Assembly: GCF_018812025.1 (NCBI RefSeq)
Contig: NC_063045.1
Span: 13,885,112-13,949,111, forward strand
Direction: 5' to 3'
Length of the DNA: 64,000 bases
DNA from: Megalobrama amblycephala
Lineage: Eukaryota > Chordata > Actinopteri > Cypriniformes > Xenocyprididae
Shown: piece after piece, positions 20,880 through 32,336 of the stretch
How the letters are laid out: every line of letters begins with the position of its first letter
Numbering within the stretch: position 1 is the stretch's first letter
The notes under the pieces: model-generated
What the model was told of the DNA's origin: nothing
The model's database searches: none
The model's input: only the letters and a program-made list of their open reading frames with translations
Program-made: the position numbers and the translations under genes

Positions 20880-21174
20880 ATATGAGAGAGTCAGTGAATC
20901 ACGTTCAACTGACTTGTTCACAACACATATTCAAGAACAAAACAAATAAGTGAGTCATTGAATCATTCATTCAACTGATTCATTCAAATCGGGACATTGG
21001 GAGCAGACGACTGTGCCAATCGATCAGGACTGAAGAGAGTAGCCCACCTTGGTTATATAAAAAAAAAAAACTTCCAGCATGCCAGCTTATGTAGACTGAG
21101 CCAAGATGATCTCAATATGTGTGATATGTTTCTTACCAAAATCTGAATATGGATTATATAGTTTTATTGGGTTG

Positions 21175-21804
21175 TTAAAGGGATAGTTCACCCAAAAATG
21201 AAAATTCTGTCGTCATTTACTCCCCCTCAAGTTGTTCCAAACCTTTATAATTGTCTTTGTTCTGCTGTATACAAAAGAAAGATATTTGGAAGAATCTTTG
21301 TAACCAAGCACATCTCATCCCCCATTGACTGCCATAGTACTTTTTTACTTGGGTAAAGTTGGTTTTATATTTGCACATTCAGACATCCATATTCAATAGC
21401 CTTGTTAATCACACTACATTGGACATTCAGTGGACATTCACAAGTAAATATGCCATTAAAACAATAATATTTTGATCGACTGTGAAAAATGTTAAAGGTG
21501 GCAATCATTGGTTGTCAATATCATGTCGCTGTTTAAAATTCGCAAACATTAATTTATTGCACATTTATTGGAAAGTCTGAATTTATCAGAAGTCCGAATG
21601 TGAGAATATAAAACCAACTTTACCCAAGTTTCTTTTTTCCCTACTATGGTAGTCAATGGGGGCGAGATCTGCTTGGTTACAAACATTCTTCCAAATATCT
21701 TCCTTTGTGAACAGCAGAACAAAGACATTTACACAGGTTTGGAACTACTTGAGGGGGAGTAAATGATGACAGAATTTTCATTTTTGGGCAAACTGTCTCT
21801 TTAA
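21175..21804. mobile_element. TTAA-flanked foldback MITE, 622 bp
   Basis: TTAA (21175-21178) and TTAA (21801-21804) flank a unit starting AGGGATAGTTCACCCAAAAA and ending CATTTTTGGGCAAACTGTCT. The arms are long: GAAAATTCTGTCGTCATTTA mirrors AAATGATGACAGAATTTTC, and both contain the GGAACAACTTGAGGGGGAGT-type block in opposite orientations. It is one of the commonest cyprinid repeats. Other fragments of this family lie at 23106-23436, 40500-40710, 42285-42375, 43830-44020, 46655-46706 and 53517-53635. Confidence 0.85.
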
Positions 21805-22034
21805 TACGCGTCTACACCGGACGCACGCGGCGCAACGCGTCAAAAGATAATAGAACCCATTTTAATCAGTGATAATGTCTACACTGGACACAACAAATTC
21901 CCGACAGTAAACAGATTCCCCGCTATATTTCTGACGTAGTCCAAGTGCTTTGCAACGGTCGGCTTGTCGCGTTCAGTGTAGATAGCTTTTAGCTGTTGCG
22001 ACGCGATAAAAGTCGCGTCTGGTGTAGACACGGT
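21805..22034. mobile_element. Short MITE, CGCGTCTACACCGG ends
   Basis: ACGCGTCTACACCGGACGC at the left and GCGTCTGGTGTAGACACGGT at the right are inverted repeats. It abuts the preceding TTAA element and ends only about 75 bp before crb1 exon 12, so the branch-point region of that exon lies just beyond a transposon. Confidence 0.7.
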
Positions 22035-22109
22035 GTTAGAAAAGTTCATATTAATCTACATATCACTGACTGCTCTTCGCTAACTCTGCCCCATTTCAAT
22101 TTCCTCCAG

Positions 22110-22328
22110 CTGAATGCAGAGAGCGTGACATCTGACCTGTTGCTGTCCATCATCCTGGTGTCCGTGATTCTGTTGTTGGTTCTTTTCGGCGTGGCCACAG
22201 CTTTGGTCATGACGGTGAACCGACGGGCCACACGAGGCACCTACAGCCCCAGTCGACAGGAGAAGGAAGGTTCACGAGTTGAGATGTGGAATATTGTACA
22301 GCCTCCACCAATGGAAAGACTAATCTGA
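22110..22328 (+). CDS. crb1: crb1 exon 12: transmembrane helix and ERLI cytoplasmic tail
   Basis: Phase 0 entry after ttcctccag, with TGA at 22326-22328. After a short juxtamembrane stretch ([11 protein letters not shown]) comes a helix of about 24 hydrophobic residues ([20 protein letters not shown]). The tail of about 37 residues follows: the FERM-binding juxtamembrane motif ([19 protein letters not shown]) and the C-terminal ERLI, which binds the PALS1 PDZ domain. EGSRVEMWN marks the CRB1 paralogue. This is the polarity-complex form of the protein. Confidence 0.97.
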   Translation: MNAESVTSDLLLSIILVSVILLLVLFGVATALVMTVNRRATRGTYSPSRQEKEGSRVEMWNIVQPPPMERLI

Positions 22329-22800
22329 GCCAATCAACCAATCATGTTGTTCGTGGCTTGTTGGCTTTACAAGACGAAGAAAGAAAAGGCCTTTTTATTC
22401 ATTGATCATGTGGCAGCTCTCATCAGCAAGATAACGGTCTTACAAATGAACATTTTTGATTGGACAATCTTCCACATAATGGACGTTTAATTTATAATAT
22501 TATATGATGTACACCCATCATAGGTATTTACCTCTGAAAAGCTTTAGGATTCATTGATTGGTGAATTGTGAAGTGTTTATAATAATAGTAACTTGAACAT
22601 CCAATGCTGCTCAACAATCACAGCTAGTTAGAACATATTTAATAGAGTTTGGACCAATGTGATTTCATAGTGGGCGGGGCTTATCATGGCTTAATTTTTG
22701 CATCGCGCCTGGTCAGGACGTTTTAAAGTTTTATATTTGTGTTTTTGTGCTGCCAGCGAGCTGTAAAAGTGACATTTGTGAGAAAAAAAAACCTAGTCAC

Positions 22801-23100
22801 GTTCACACCAAGGATAATAACTATAACGATAATGAAATAGATCTAAAAATCGTTCTAAATATAACAGAATAGCAGCCAGAGTCCATACAACAACTATAAC
22901 GGCACAGAGAAACAGTAACATTGGAATGACTTTTGGATTTTTTTCCCCAGCTGAATGAATGATAAAAACATTGACAGCCAATCAGAATCCATTCCGCTTG
23001 AGCATTTAAAGTAGCAGACGACAAACCTGCAATGCGCATAAACTGAGCGTTATCGTTCATTGGTGTATATGCTAATATATTTATCATTCTTGGTGTGAAC
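22801..23100. mobile_element. hAT-like MITE in the crb1 3' UTR
   Basis: Perfect inverted ends GTTCACACCAAG and CTTGGTGTGAAC are followed inward by ATAA and TTATC. GATAATAACTATAACGATAA is typical of an abundant cyprinid MITE family. About 300 bp, no coding capacity. Confidence 0.8.
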
Positions 23101-23105
23101 AGACC

Positions 23106-23436
23106 TTAAGGGTTAGTTCACCCAATTACTCACCCTCCTGTCGTTCCAAACCTGTAAGACCTTCAATCATCATTGGAACACAAATTAAGATACTTTTGAT
23201 GAAATCCGAGAGCTTTCTGACCTCCCTATAGACAGAAACATCATAACCAATTTCAAGGCCCAGAAAGGTAGTAAAGACATTGTTAAAATAGTCCATGTGA
23301 CTACCATGTGACTCGGATTTCATCAAAAATATCTTAATTTGTGTTCCGAAGATGAACGAAGTCTTACGGGTTTGGAACAACATGAGGGTGAGTAATTAAT
23401 GACAGAAATTTCCTTTTTAGGTGAACTATCCCTAAG
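23106..23436. mobile_element. TTAA foldback MITE relic in the crb1 3' UTR
   Basis: TTAA, then GGGTTAGTTCACCC at the left; GGTGAACTATCCC, then a decayed TAAG site at the right. The arms share ACACAAATTAAGATACTTTT and its inverted counterpart. Same family as the element at 21175-21804. Confidence 0.75.
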
Positions 23437-23511
23437 ACTTCTATGTGCGTAATTTGGGGCATGCAAGAAAAAAGTGCAACTTTTTCCGATTTATGTATAT
23501 CTATTTTATCG

Positions 23512-23537
23512 TGTGTGTGTGTGTGTGTGTGTGTGTG
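23512..23537. repeat. (GT)n microsatellite
   Basis: About 12-13 GT units shortly before the crb1 poly(A) signal. Confidence 0.9.
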
Positions 23538-23779
23538 CGTAAAAGTTTTTTCTAGGGTGTATGCAAGTCTCAGGATTTTTTGTCTTGCAAATGTTATGAC
23601 TTCAGCTCTGTAATAAAAAGACTTTAATTTGTCAAGTTAATTTGATTTTAATCAACATTTTATGAACTGACACAACAGAAACAAACATGGATTTGTAATA
23701 ATTTGCTTTGCTAATTTAAATTCAAAAGACAGTCATAAACATCACAATAGTGGTGAAATGAATAGTGAATCTACCCAGG

Positions 23780-26700
23780 TGAGTTGTATGGACATGTATA
23801 ATTTATTTCAGTTCACAGTGCATACAGTGGTACCAGTAGTTCCTGTAACAACACATCAGACTGACCTAATTTGCACTTTAAAAAAAACGATATAAATGCA
23901 CTGAGAGCATGCGGCAGAGTTCTACCATCCAACTTCATTCACTCAAAAAGTACTTCAACCACCACAAACTAATCTGATCACATGATGATTCCATGTACGT
24001 ACCAGGAAACATTCAAGAAAATGAAGCAAGAATGGTGTGTCTATCATTATATTGAATAAAATCAGCTGTACAGACTTTTTTTTGTGTAGAACATTCAAAA
24101 GCACAATCTGGAGAGTCCAGTGATTCAGCTACAGCAGCTCATTACTCAATTTACAAAAGAATTCAACAGCAAAACAGACAGAAAATGAAGAACGTCACAA
24201 TACTCCGAAGTAAAAACATACGAATGGTACCATGGTCATAGAAGTTGACATCATATTTGTTTATTGACTGAAAGAAGAGCGCTCATGCATCATAAAAGAA
24301 TTCCCAGCATTACCAAAAATACTATAGAACTTGCAACGAAAATGCACATCAATACCAAGAGCATTATGTAAACAGGAAAGAAGCAAAAAAAGATTTTAGC
24401 ATGTTCCTCAATTTATGTGCTTACTATCTAGTTTCAAGTAGTGTTTAATTTTAAACAGCTGGTGAACAGTAACTAGTTCAAATTTATTGTAACTGAGCGA
24501 AATTGCAAAAATAATGTTTCTCGTACAGGTTTCCTTTAAAAAAAACTTTAAAAATAAACACTTGGTAGTTTCGATGCTGCAACATGAACTGTGACCGAAT
24601 TTCAAATAATGCTAAATAACATTAAAATTAATTGTATTTTCTCTACTTTAATAAAAGGAAAATAAATGTAAATTAGATATAGAAAAGGGTTAAATACCTT
24701 TACAAGGCAAAATTCTAGCTATTCTGAATTTTCAGTCATTACTAAAGAAATAAAGAAACCATTCAAATTACAGAGCACATGGACGACAACAAACCAAACC
24801 ATACATGTTTTTCAATTACACAGTATCAAAAATAATAACGACAATAAAAATACGCAGTGAAAGAAAATGTAAAACTGATCACATAGCCATTCTGTGATAC
24901 TTCGGCTGAGGTTCTGTGTGCTTGATTGGTACTGAAGAGGCTGATGGTCTTTCTTGGATTAACCAAATACCAATAAACAGGTTATTAGGCAAAAAAAAAA
25001 AAAGGTTTTCTGACATTCTTACTAGGTATTTCAGGTTTTGGTTCGAATACCAATATTATGCGATTTAGAAACCAGTAAATAAAATACTAAAGTACCTGTG
25101 ATAAATATGAGCACTGTTTCAAAACCTAAAGAGCTGTCTACAGCATTACTGTATGTGCATAAAGTTGCGGTCACATTTACCATAGTTTGGTGATTTTTTT
25201 TTTTTTTTTTTTAAGGGTGAAATCCAGTCCTTCTCACAGAAATCCATGCATTCGGGAATTTCGAATGAGGGCAGAAAAAGTTCAGATTCAAGGTTCAGGG
25301 TTCAAGGTTCAAGTTTAGTCGTGTGGATTTGCCTTGTGGACCAACAGAAAGCTGCTTGGTTTGAAGGTGACTTCACACATCACTACACTATCGACAACGG
25401 ACCATTTCTACCTGCAAAATTCACCAAAAAGTTACTAATGAGACCGCAATTTTATAACCACACAGATAAAGAGTTGCTGTCTATGTAGAGTGACTTGAAT
25501 CAGTCAGGTATGAGATTCCATTTATGAAGGAAGCTGCCACTCAAGCAGATGAACTCAGTTAAGGCACAACCTTGTATTTAAACAGAGGATAGGGGTAAAT
25601 TTCTTTTCAGAAGTTCCCTTAAGTTCTGACTGTTAAAAATAGTACACTTAAATGTGATCCTTCCATTTACAGGAAATACTTTGAGCAATGTAGGCAAAAA
25701 CTATTAGCATTTTAAAGTGAAAAGAATAGCTATTTTAAGGTGACGTTTTTTTTTTGTGTTTTTTTTGTTTTTGTTTTTAAATATACGTACCATCAGTTGA
25801 GACAATTACATCAACTACATGTCCTGCATGTCATGTGGGTACTACCGAACAAAAATAGTCATGGACTAATAGCCACAACACTCTAATTTTGATTTCTTAC
25901 GGTCTTTAACCAGAAATAAACAAATGGCATTACAAGTTTCTTGATAACACTGATTGGGATTTGCATAGTTCATCGGGACATCCGATTTGTTCAAAGGCCG
26001 AAGGATATATAGTTTCAGGACAGCTTTGAGCTAAAGCCTAGCTTGATTTGAGACAGGGGTCCTAAAACTTCGAATGCTTTTATGGTCACATCGTTACCAC
26101 AACAGATTACACAGGAGGGGTGAGGAGGGTCATTAAAGTGTCAGACAGAATGGCACGTGTCCTAAATCACTCTGCTCAACAGCCTGAACAATTCATCAGC
26201 CACTAAAGAAACAAGTGCTGGATCTAATGACCACTTCCTTTTTGGTGCAGCAGTACAGCTTTGAAGGTGACGTTCACAGCTGATATAAATGAGTGAAACG
26301 GAGGACAAGCCAAATATTTCCGTAACTAAAATCGGTACAATTTCGCAAGCAGTTCTATTCTAACATGCAAATGTCAGTAGTAAAGGGGGCTAGTTCAAAT
26401 GTCAAGCAAGATTCTCTTTCAACCACCATGATAGTAGTTCATGTAAAAGAGAAAACTGGCCATAGATGAAGACGCCCTCTATCCGGTTAATATGCATACT
26501 TCCCTACTATATGAATGGCAGTGAACGGCAATGACGACAATACGGCGGATGTAGAACGTTTGGATTTCAATTTCATTCTACACACATTCATAGTCTATAG
26601 AACACACTTTTTATGAAGGTCTCAAAGTTCATTCCTTATCAAATGTATGTAGTACCTACTCACCTAATTTATGCTAAAGCTGCTACAGCACCCCTTGTGG

Positions 26701-27578
26701 CAACTCTAAGAATGAAACGTGTACTTGTGTTACGTTATAAATTTCACAACTTGTGCATTTGTGTTCTGATACTTGCGTAGAGTATATTTTGGGCCTTAGA
26801 CTGAACTTTGTACTGAATAAAAGATCAATAAGGGGTTTAAAATATAAATTTATTTGTCAGTAACAAGTTGTGTTTGCACCAAAAAAAGTCAATATACTAT
26901 GACTGTCATTTTTCACGCTATTGGTCCTTTAAAAAAAATGTAATTTGGATTATTGTCTAGGCTGCATTTAAATACTAACATCTTATCTGGGATAAAAGCA
27001 GAAACCTGAGAATTGTCTTGAAAAAAATATTTTTTTCTCACTTCAAAAATACAGCAAATTGAGAACCAGTTGTTCATCTGGCCTAGATAAATCTCTCTCT
27101 TTAAGACGCATTGCATGCAAAAGGTAGTGATAGTAATTAGCAAGCTAGCCAGCTACAGTGTCACAGTCAGAAGCAAATGAAATCTGTTTAAGGCATCATA
27201 TTAAGCTGAGATTCGCTCACTATTTAAATATTTTCGTACGATTTCGTAAAATATACAGAGAAGTTCGCCCCTCACCCACAGTGATTTATCGAAACAGTGA
27301 TTTGAAACTACTCAAGTGCAAATCATCTGCTGAAATAAATAAAACTGGATGATGAATATTGACATAAATCCCTTTAAACCTAATTTTCGACCTTTCCATC
27401 CACCAGTTCTTATACCGTTTTGTGGTTTCGGACCGAATGTGAGAAATAAGAGGACCGATCATTCACATTAACTACAAAGCACCTTTGCAAGTAATTCATG
27501 CAAAGAGTGCTGGTGTGACATCAGAGGACAGCGTAAATACAAAACGAGAATTGTTAGATGGGAGTGTTAGTTAGTTTC
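23780..27578 (-). other. dennd1b: Probable long dennd1b 3' UTR
   Basis: Downstream of the dennd1b stop the sequence is mostly unique and AT-rich. On the minus strand AATAAA occurs as TTTATT at 26849-26854, 24483-24488 and 23802-23807. Use of the last would give a UTR of about 3.8 kb ending near the crb1 3' end. I see no other gene here. A dispersed repeat copy lies at 25167-25447. Extent is inferred. Confidence 0.35.
25167..25447. mobile_element. Dispersed repeat family R1, copy 1
   Basis: Starts GCGGTCACATTTACC and ends AATGAGACCGC, imperfect inverted ends. Internally GGACCAACAGAAAGCTGCTT and GGTTTGAAGGTGACTTC recur in copies at 38120-39290 (interrupted), 39340-39615 and 40733-40992. Confidence 0.65.
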
Positions 27579-28178
27579 TCAGGATTTGTCCAGGCTGGTG
27601 TTGTTTTGAATGTGTGTGAGCTCCTGGTTGCTTTTGATGGCCATGCTGATGCGACACATGGACTCAATCTCCTCTAGCAAGCCTTTCTCCTGAGTCTCAT
27701 TCCCTCTGTTTTCCATATCCGTCTCCTGGGACTGGTTTTCTCGCTCCCAAGGTACGAAGACTGAAGGTTGCCCGCCTGTTGCCCTGTGCTGGGCATGTTC
27801 CTGGTGGGGCCTCTGGGTTTTTCTGGAAAAGACCTTCTGTCGGGAAAGGCTGCGGGCTCCTGTGTGCCGAGTGTCGGGGCTCAGCTGGGCGTCAGCAGAA
27901 CTGGTGGGTTTGTCAGCATCACCAGGTGCCAAGAGTTGAATTGTAGGTGTCTCAGGAAGAGAGTGCCTCAGTGGGACTTCTTCATTGGCAAGGTTATTGG
28001 GAAGGGTAGGACGGAGAGGTAGGGAACAAGAGCTGGCTTGGCGTCGAGGCGAAGGCGGGAGATGCTTACCGTGAACGGCGCTGTCGTCTTGACCCATATT
28101 CCATCCACCTTGTTCTCCGTTTCCTACTTCACAACCAGCCTGAGCAGGGCTACTTCCCAGAGGGGATTTGCAATTTTT
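27579..28178 (-). CDS. dennd1b: dennd1b last exon: C-terminal tail and stop
   Basis: Read on the minus strand from the acceptor tttccag, the exon enters in phase 0 (KNCKSPLGSS) and encodes 199 residues to a stop at 27579-27581. The sequence is hydrophilic and Ser/Pro/Gln-rich (PPSPRRQASS, RHSLPETPTIQLL), as in the disordered tails of DENND1 proteins that bind clathrin and AP-2. It ends with a helical, charged segment (ETQEKGLLEEIESMCRISM). I cannot name individual adaptor motifs with certainty. The + strand frame at 27768-28022 is a shadow. Confidence 0.88.
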   Translation of the reverse strand, partial: KNCKSPLGSSPAQAGCEVGNGEQGGWNMGQDDSAVHGKHLPPSPRRQASSCSLPLRPTLPNNLANEEVPLRHSLPETPTIQLLAPGDADKPTSSADAQLSPDTRHTGARSLSRQKVFSRKTQRPHQEHAQHRATGGQPSVFVPWERENQSQETDMENRGNETQEKGLLEEIESMCRISMAIKSNQELTHIQNNTSLDKS

Positions 28179-28672
28179 CTGGAAACAGTACAAATGACAC
28201 ACTCACAAGGCCATGCCGTTGTTCATAATTGTATTAAAATTTTAAGTTTCCAAGAAGTTTTTAATACAATATTGAATTTTTATAAAAAATAAATATTAAA
28301 TAATTAAAATAATGAATACATTAAATATTTAATACAATTTTAAATGATTAATAAATACAAAAAACTAAAACAAATATTTAAATAACTGAATGTTTTTTAT
28401 TAAAATAATCAATCAATCTAATAGTAAACTCTTAGTATACTTTAATGGTAATGGTTATTTCATGTTGAATGTTAATTTATAATAAATGTAAAAAATTATA
28501 TTTTTATTAAAATTTTGAAACATTTAAAATTAGTTATTTATTAGTTTATTATTATTAGTTATTACTTAATTTTAATTAGATTAAATAAATACCAGTTATT
28601 TATTAATATCAAGTTAAAAAAAATATTTAAAAAATTACAATAATAAATAATTAAAAATACAAAATCCCTCAC
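28179..28672 (-). other. dennd1b penultimate intron
   Basis: About 490 bp of extremely AT-rich sequence with no feature beyond its splice sites. Confidence 0.85.
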
Positions 28673-28892
28673 CGTGGAACTGTAGTCCAGGTCTTCGATA
28701 GATCTGAAGAAGTCCAGGCTTTTGGCAGCAGACATTCGCCCTTGCTCGATGTGGGACGTACTGAGAGAGTCCAAAATCTCCTCCAGCAGGTTCATCTGGC
28801 CCGTTTGAGTGGCTTCAGACTGAAACTCTAAATCAGAGTCATCACTGTCCTCGTTGTATGACGGCACCTCCCCGCTGTCTTCAGAGGATATT
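28673..28892 (-). CDS. dennd1b: dennd1b exon: acidic Ser-rich segment
   Basis: Acceptor gagcag, one base completing Arg, then ISSEDSGEVPSYNEDSDDSD and FQSEATQTGQMNLLEEILD. The exon ends in phase 0 at TCCACG/gtgagg after SLDFFRSIEDLDYSST. The LLEEILDSLST and aromatic/acidic DFF and DLDY motifs recall endocytic adaptor-binding segments of DENND1A and B. 220 bp, in frame with both neighbours. Confidence 0.9.
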
Positions 28893-29036
28893 CTGCTCAA
28901 ACACACACAGGTTGTTAACTCAAACACCATGTGGGATGGAAAAAAGCACCAGAGGGCAGTGTTGCCTTGAAGAATAGATGATGTTTACCCCGTAATTGGG
29001 TTGGAAAACACACTGTAATAGAGTTTAAACCCTTAC

Positions 29037-29119
29037 CTGCTGGCTGTGTCGTCATTGTTATCGTTGTAATTGTCTGGAAAGCAGAGGCTCATGTGTGGGG
29101 ACGACTTTGGATTTTGATG
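29037..29119 (-). CDS. dennd1b: dennd1b exon: HQNPKSSPHMS segment
   Basis: Phase 0 entry after ctgtttag, encoding HQNPKSSPHMSLCFPDN and YNDNNDDTAS. It leaves in phase 2 at CAGCAG/gtaagg to complete Arg in the next exon. Too short to stand out as an open frame; supported by phase agreement on both sides and by splice sites. Confidence 0.85.
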
Positions 29120-30607
29120 CTAAACAGAGGATTGAAATGTTAAAATCCCACCTAATCTACTAAAGCAACACATTTCCTGAATGAAACTTTGCATGTCCCC
29201 ATTACAGAGCGACAACATTAATTCCTGTCCCCGGCATAGGTGCTTGGTCTGCTAATCCCTTGGCTTTTATAACACACCTGTGTAACACATTTAATTGGCA
29301 AATTAAAGAATTGAAGCATTATAGGGCACCGCTTCACGCTGCGGCCCCAGGCTTTAGGGTTTGCCATTAACTAGCCATCCACGACACGTACACACACACA
29401 CAAGCACACGGCCACTCACTAAAGTAGCCCATAAACTGCCGTTTGCCACATTATCAAAGCACATTACTAAACCGAAGCCCTTTTACTGAGCCCGAGGCGC
29501 GAGAAAAACTTCACGCTACGTTGCTAAACGGACAGGGTTGATAAGATCAACTGGTCAAGTCTCGCCATAATGGCTCGAGCAAAAAGCTTCTTGCCATCTT
29601 AGGTAACGGTGCCTGCCGAATGGGTTAACGGCCACCCTATCCATAAAAATAGCTAAGAGATGCGTGTACTGAACATTTTGCCATTGGAATAAACAGGAAC
29701 ACATGTTGGGCACTGATTGCCCCACTCGCTAGTAGCCGGCAGCTATAATGAAAGCGATTACGGGGGGTTCAGGCCTTGAATCCTCCAAAAGGCTTTAATG
29801 GATTCCTGTGTCAGGGCCATAAATTTGGCCGGCAAGCCACTTTGGCTTAAGTGAAGGGGCTGGATGCACCTGCGGAACTGTGTCACATTCATTTGGTGTC
29901 AGCAGGGTGTGTGTGTGTTTGTTTGCCCTGCAACACTGTTTGCAGTTATGTAGCCCCTTGAGTTGCAAAGCGGGCTGTGCTGTTCAGAGAGCGGCCCCTC
30001 TCTTGCGCTTTCTATGAGCGGAGGTGTTTATTAAAACAAGGTGAGTGCAAGCCCTCTGCAGGATGGCAACACCAGACCTGCATCTCAAACACCTTCTCCT
30101 CAAACAAAAAAAGAACACTCTCAACACATACAGTCAGGTATATGTACTAAAAAAGTAGAATCGGTTAGCTGGCTAAATGCTAATTATTAGAAAATAATGA
30201 TTTATCGGATTCATTTTTTTTTTGTTTTCAGCAAACCTGAGATCATTTTCAGAATGATCGTTCAAGAATTGTTAGTAAACTTTTAACCAAAAAATAAAAA
30301 GAACTTTTTAAAAACAAGTAAATATAAGGAGTTGCTTGGGCAAAACTAGCTGCTACAATGCTAAAGTAATTGCTAGGCTATTGATTTGTGGTTGCTAAGG
30401 TGTTCAGGGTGTTTTTAGCATGTTGCTATGCAACTGCTAGAGTGTTTTGGCTAGTTGCTTAAAGAACCAAGTCAAAAGACATTAATATTCAGGGTTATGA
30501 GTGTGAAATAATAGTAATAGTAATGCTAGTCTTAAGAAATTGCTAATTATGCATCAAGATGACACAGCAGAGGATGCTAAGAGGTAACAATAAAACAAAG
30601 TCAGGCT

Positions 30608-31585
30608 TAAGCTTTTAGGGTTGGGTATTGCCACAATTTTCACGATTCGATTACTATTCACATGCTTTCGATTCGATTTGATTTCAATTATTTTGGATGT
30701 AATATATCAGTTCCAGTACGTGGCAAATTTTCTACAGGAAAAAAAATCTCTCAACTAATGCTGTAAACTGCACATGTAAGTCATAATATTGAAGGTTAAA
30801 TTAACTTATTTATATACAAACACTTAAATTACAATCAATGATGTTTTTATTATAAATAAAGTTTAGAATTACATAATATTTCTACTCCAATTCATTTTTT
30901 TGAAATATAATCATTTAAATCACGGCTGTCATAACAGATTTATTCAAACATGCATTAAATATTGAAGAACATTAAAAATTATAATGAATATGTAACGGTG
31001 CATAGCTATATTTATCAGAATGTTGCTCTCTAGGGTTCATTTTTCTAGCTGACTAATGAGTTTATGGTCATTGAATGTGTTTTTCTGAGGTAAATGTGAC
31101 GTTACGTGACATTGTTTACAAGCCGTTTTATTGACATCTTTCCGAGGTCGAATCACTGATTGAGCGATTACATGACAAAGTTGTACTGTACATTTTAACA
31201 TACCTTCAGATGTTTAGTCGTGTTTATTTCGCGCTGTAACTGGTATTAAAGCGGAGGAGAGGATGTTCACATGCGCTCCGTGCTGCCGCATCTCTTTAAT
31301 TGAGGCGCTACAGCGATCTGTCATGCCACATTAAACAGTGCCAAAACGGTATTTATTTTTTGAATCACATAATAATAAGATGGACGTCATTTGAAATCTG
31401 AGACTTTGCTTCATATCAAAAGTAACAAAGCACAAATATTATTGCGATTTATTGGATGGGAGGCGCTACATATTCTGCTCATTCATCAACTGAAAACAGA
31501 CTAATCAATTCTTGGGATTTAAGAATCAATATCGGTTCGTAAAAATGAGAATCGATTAAAATCGATTAAAAGCCCTATAAGCTTT
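30608..31585. mobile_element. Non-autonomous hAT element, perfect 8-bp target duplication
   Basis: TAAGCTTT at 30608-30615 and 31578-31585 flanks a 962-bp unit starting TAGGGTTGGGTATTG and ending AAAAGCCCTA. The 8-bp duplication and TAGGG/CCCTA ends indicate hAT. No transposase frame. A related copy lies at 45822-47116. Confidence 0.88.
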
Positions 31586-31837
31586 ACAATCTCTTCATTC
31601 TTTAATTCTCTCAACACACACAGCCAGGTATATGTATTAAAAAAATATTTTAAAAAACCTGACATGTAGACTAAATGCTAGGCTAATTAGCTTGCGCTAC
31701 ATTACTATAGTGCTTGCTAGAACACTGATTTGCGGTTGCTAAGGTGTTTAGAGTGTTTTTAGCATATTGCTAAGCAGTTGCAGTTGTTAGGGCCAAGTTA
31801 AAATAAGTTTATAGTCAAGGTTATGGGTGTGAAATAA

Positions 31838-32336
31838 TAGTAACAGTAGGGCTACATGATTAATTGAAATAAAACTAAAATTGTGATTTGGCTTACTGCG
31901 ATTATCCAATCAAGGCTGTGATTTAATTAAAGACAATATATAAATATAATAATATATTTAGCACTGCATATCAGAGTGAAGCGCGACACTTTGTTCTTCT
32001 ACACGTGAGCACATCATGATTCAGAAGCTTTAAGGGCTCCCTGCGATATCCTGCCAAAATAAAACCTTGTTATACTGAAAAATAAAATGATTATTATTAT
32101 TTTCTTGAATAATCTTTTTATATTTTACGGTGAAATATCACAATAATATTATAGTAATTATTACAGTAATATTCTTTATTTTGTCTAATATTTTTATTAT
32201 CATTATTAAAATCATACTGATACTGTATATTATACATTTTTGAGCCAAACTGTGCAGCCCTACAAACAACCACAGCAAAACTGGAGTTTAAAAATTAAAA
32301 TTTATTATCTTTTGCCTCCCAAATTGAGTAGTAACA
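31838..32336. mobile_element. hAT-like insertion in duplication unit B
   Basis: TAGTAACA at 31838-31845 and again at 32329-32336 fits an 8-bp target duplication. Inside is TAGGGCTACATGATTAATTG and, inverted, CTGTGCAGCCCTA, a familiar hAT-type pair of ends. The second end stops about 66 bp short of the right duplication, so the right border may be compound. Confidence 0.65.

Larger units (their letters stand above)
849..22328 (+). other. crb1: crb1 gene, exons 2-12 (Crumbs homolog 1)
   Basis: Eleven exons (849-1445, 2060-2255, 2821-2960, 3187-3369, 5456-6385, 6662-7215, 8551-8716, 8925-9852, 12266-12388, 12592-12718, 22110-22328) join with matching phases into about 1386 codons. I count 19 EGF-like and 3 laminin-G domains, then a transmembrane helix and a cytoplasmic tail ending ERLI. 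This is the domain count and exon number of human CRB1, less its first (signal peptide) exon. The tail matches CRB1 (SRVEMWN) rather than CRB2, and the convergent neighbour dennd1b agrees with human 1q31. Crumbs proteins organise the apical membrane through PALS1/PATJ and, in retina, the outer limiting membrane; human CRB1 mutations cause retinal dystrophy. The first exon must lie left of base 1. Confidence 0.95.
22329..23635 (+). other. crb1: Probable crb1 3' UTR with poly(A) signal
   Basis: From the stop codon the first clear AATAAA on this strand is at 23612-23617, giving a 3' UTR of about 1.3 kb. Two transposon relics (22801-23100 and 23106-23436) and a (GT)n tract (about 23512-23537) lie inside it. 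The end is inferred from the signal only. Confidence 0.5.

Noticed and set aside
22110..22328. Assignment to crb2 rather than crb1
   Set aside because: The tail motif (EGSRVEMWN), 19 EGF plus 3 laminin-G domains and the convergent dennd1b neighbour all fit crb1.
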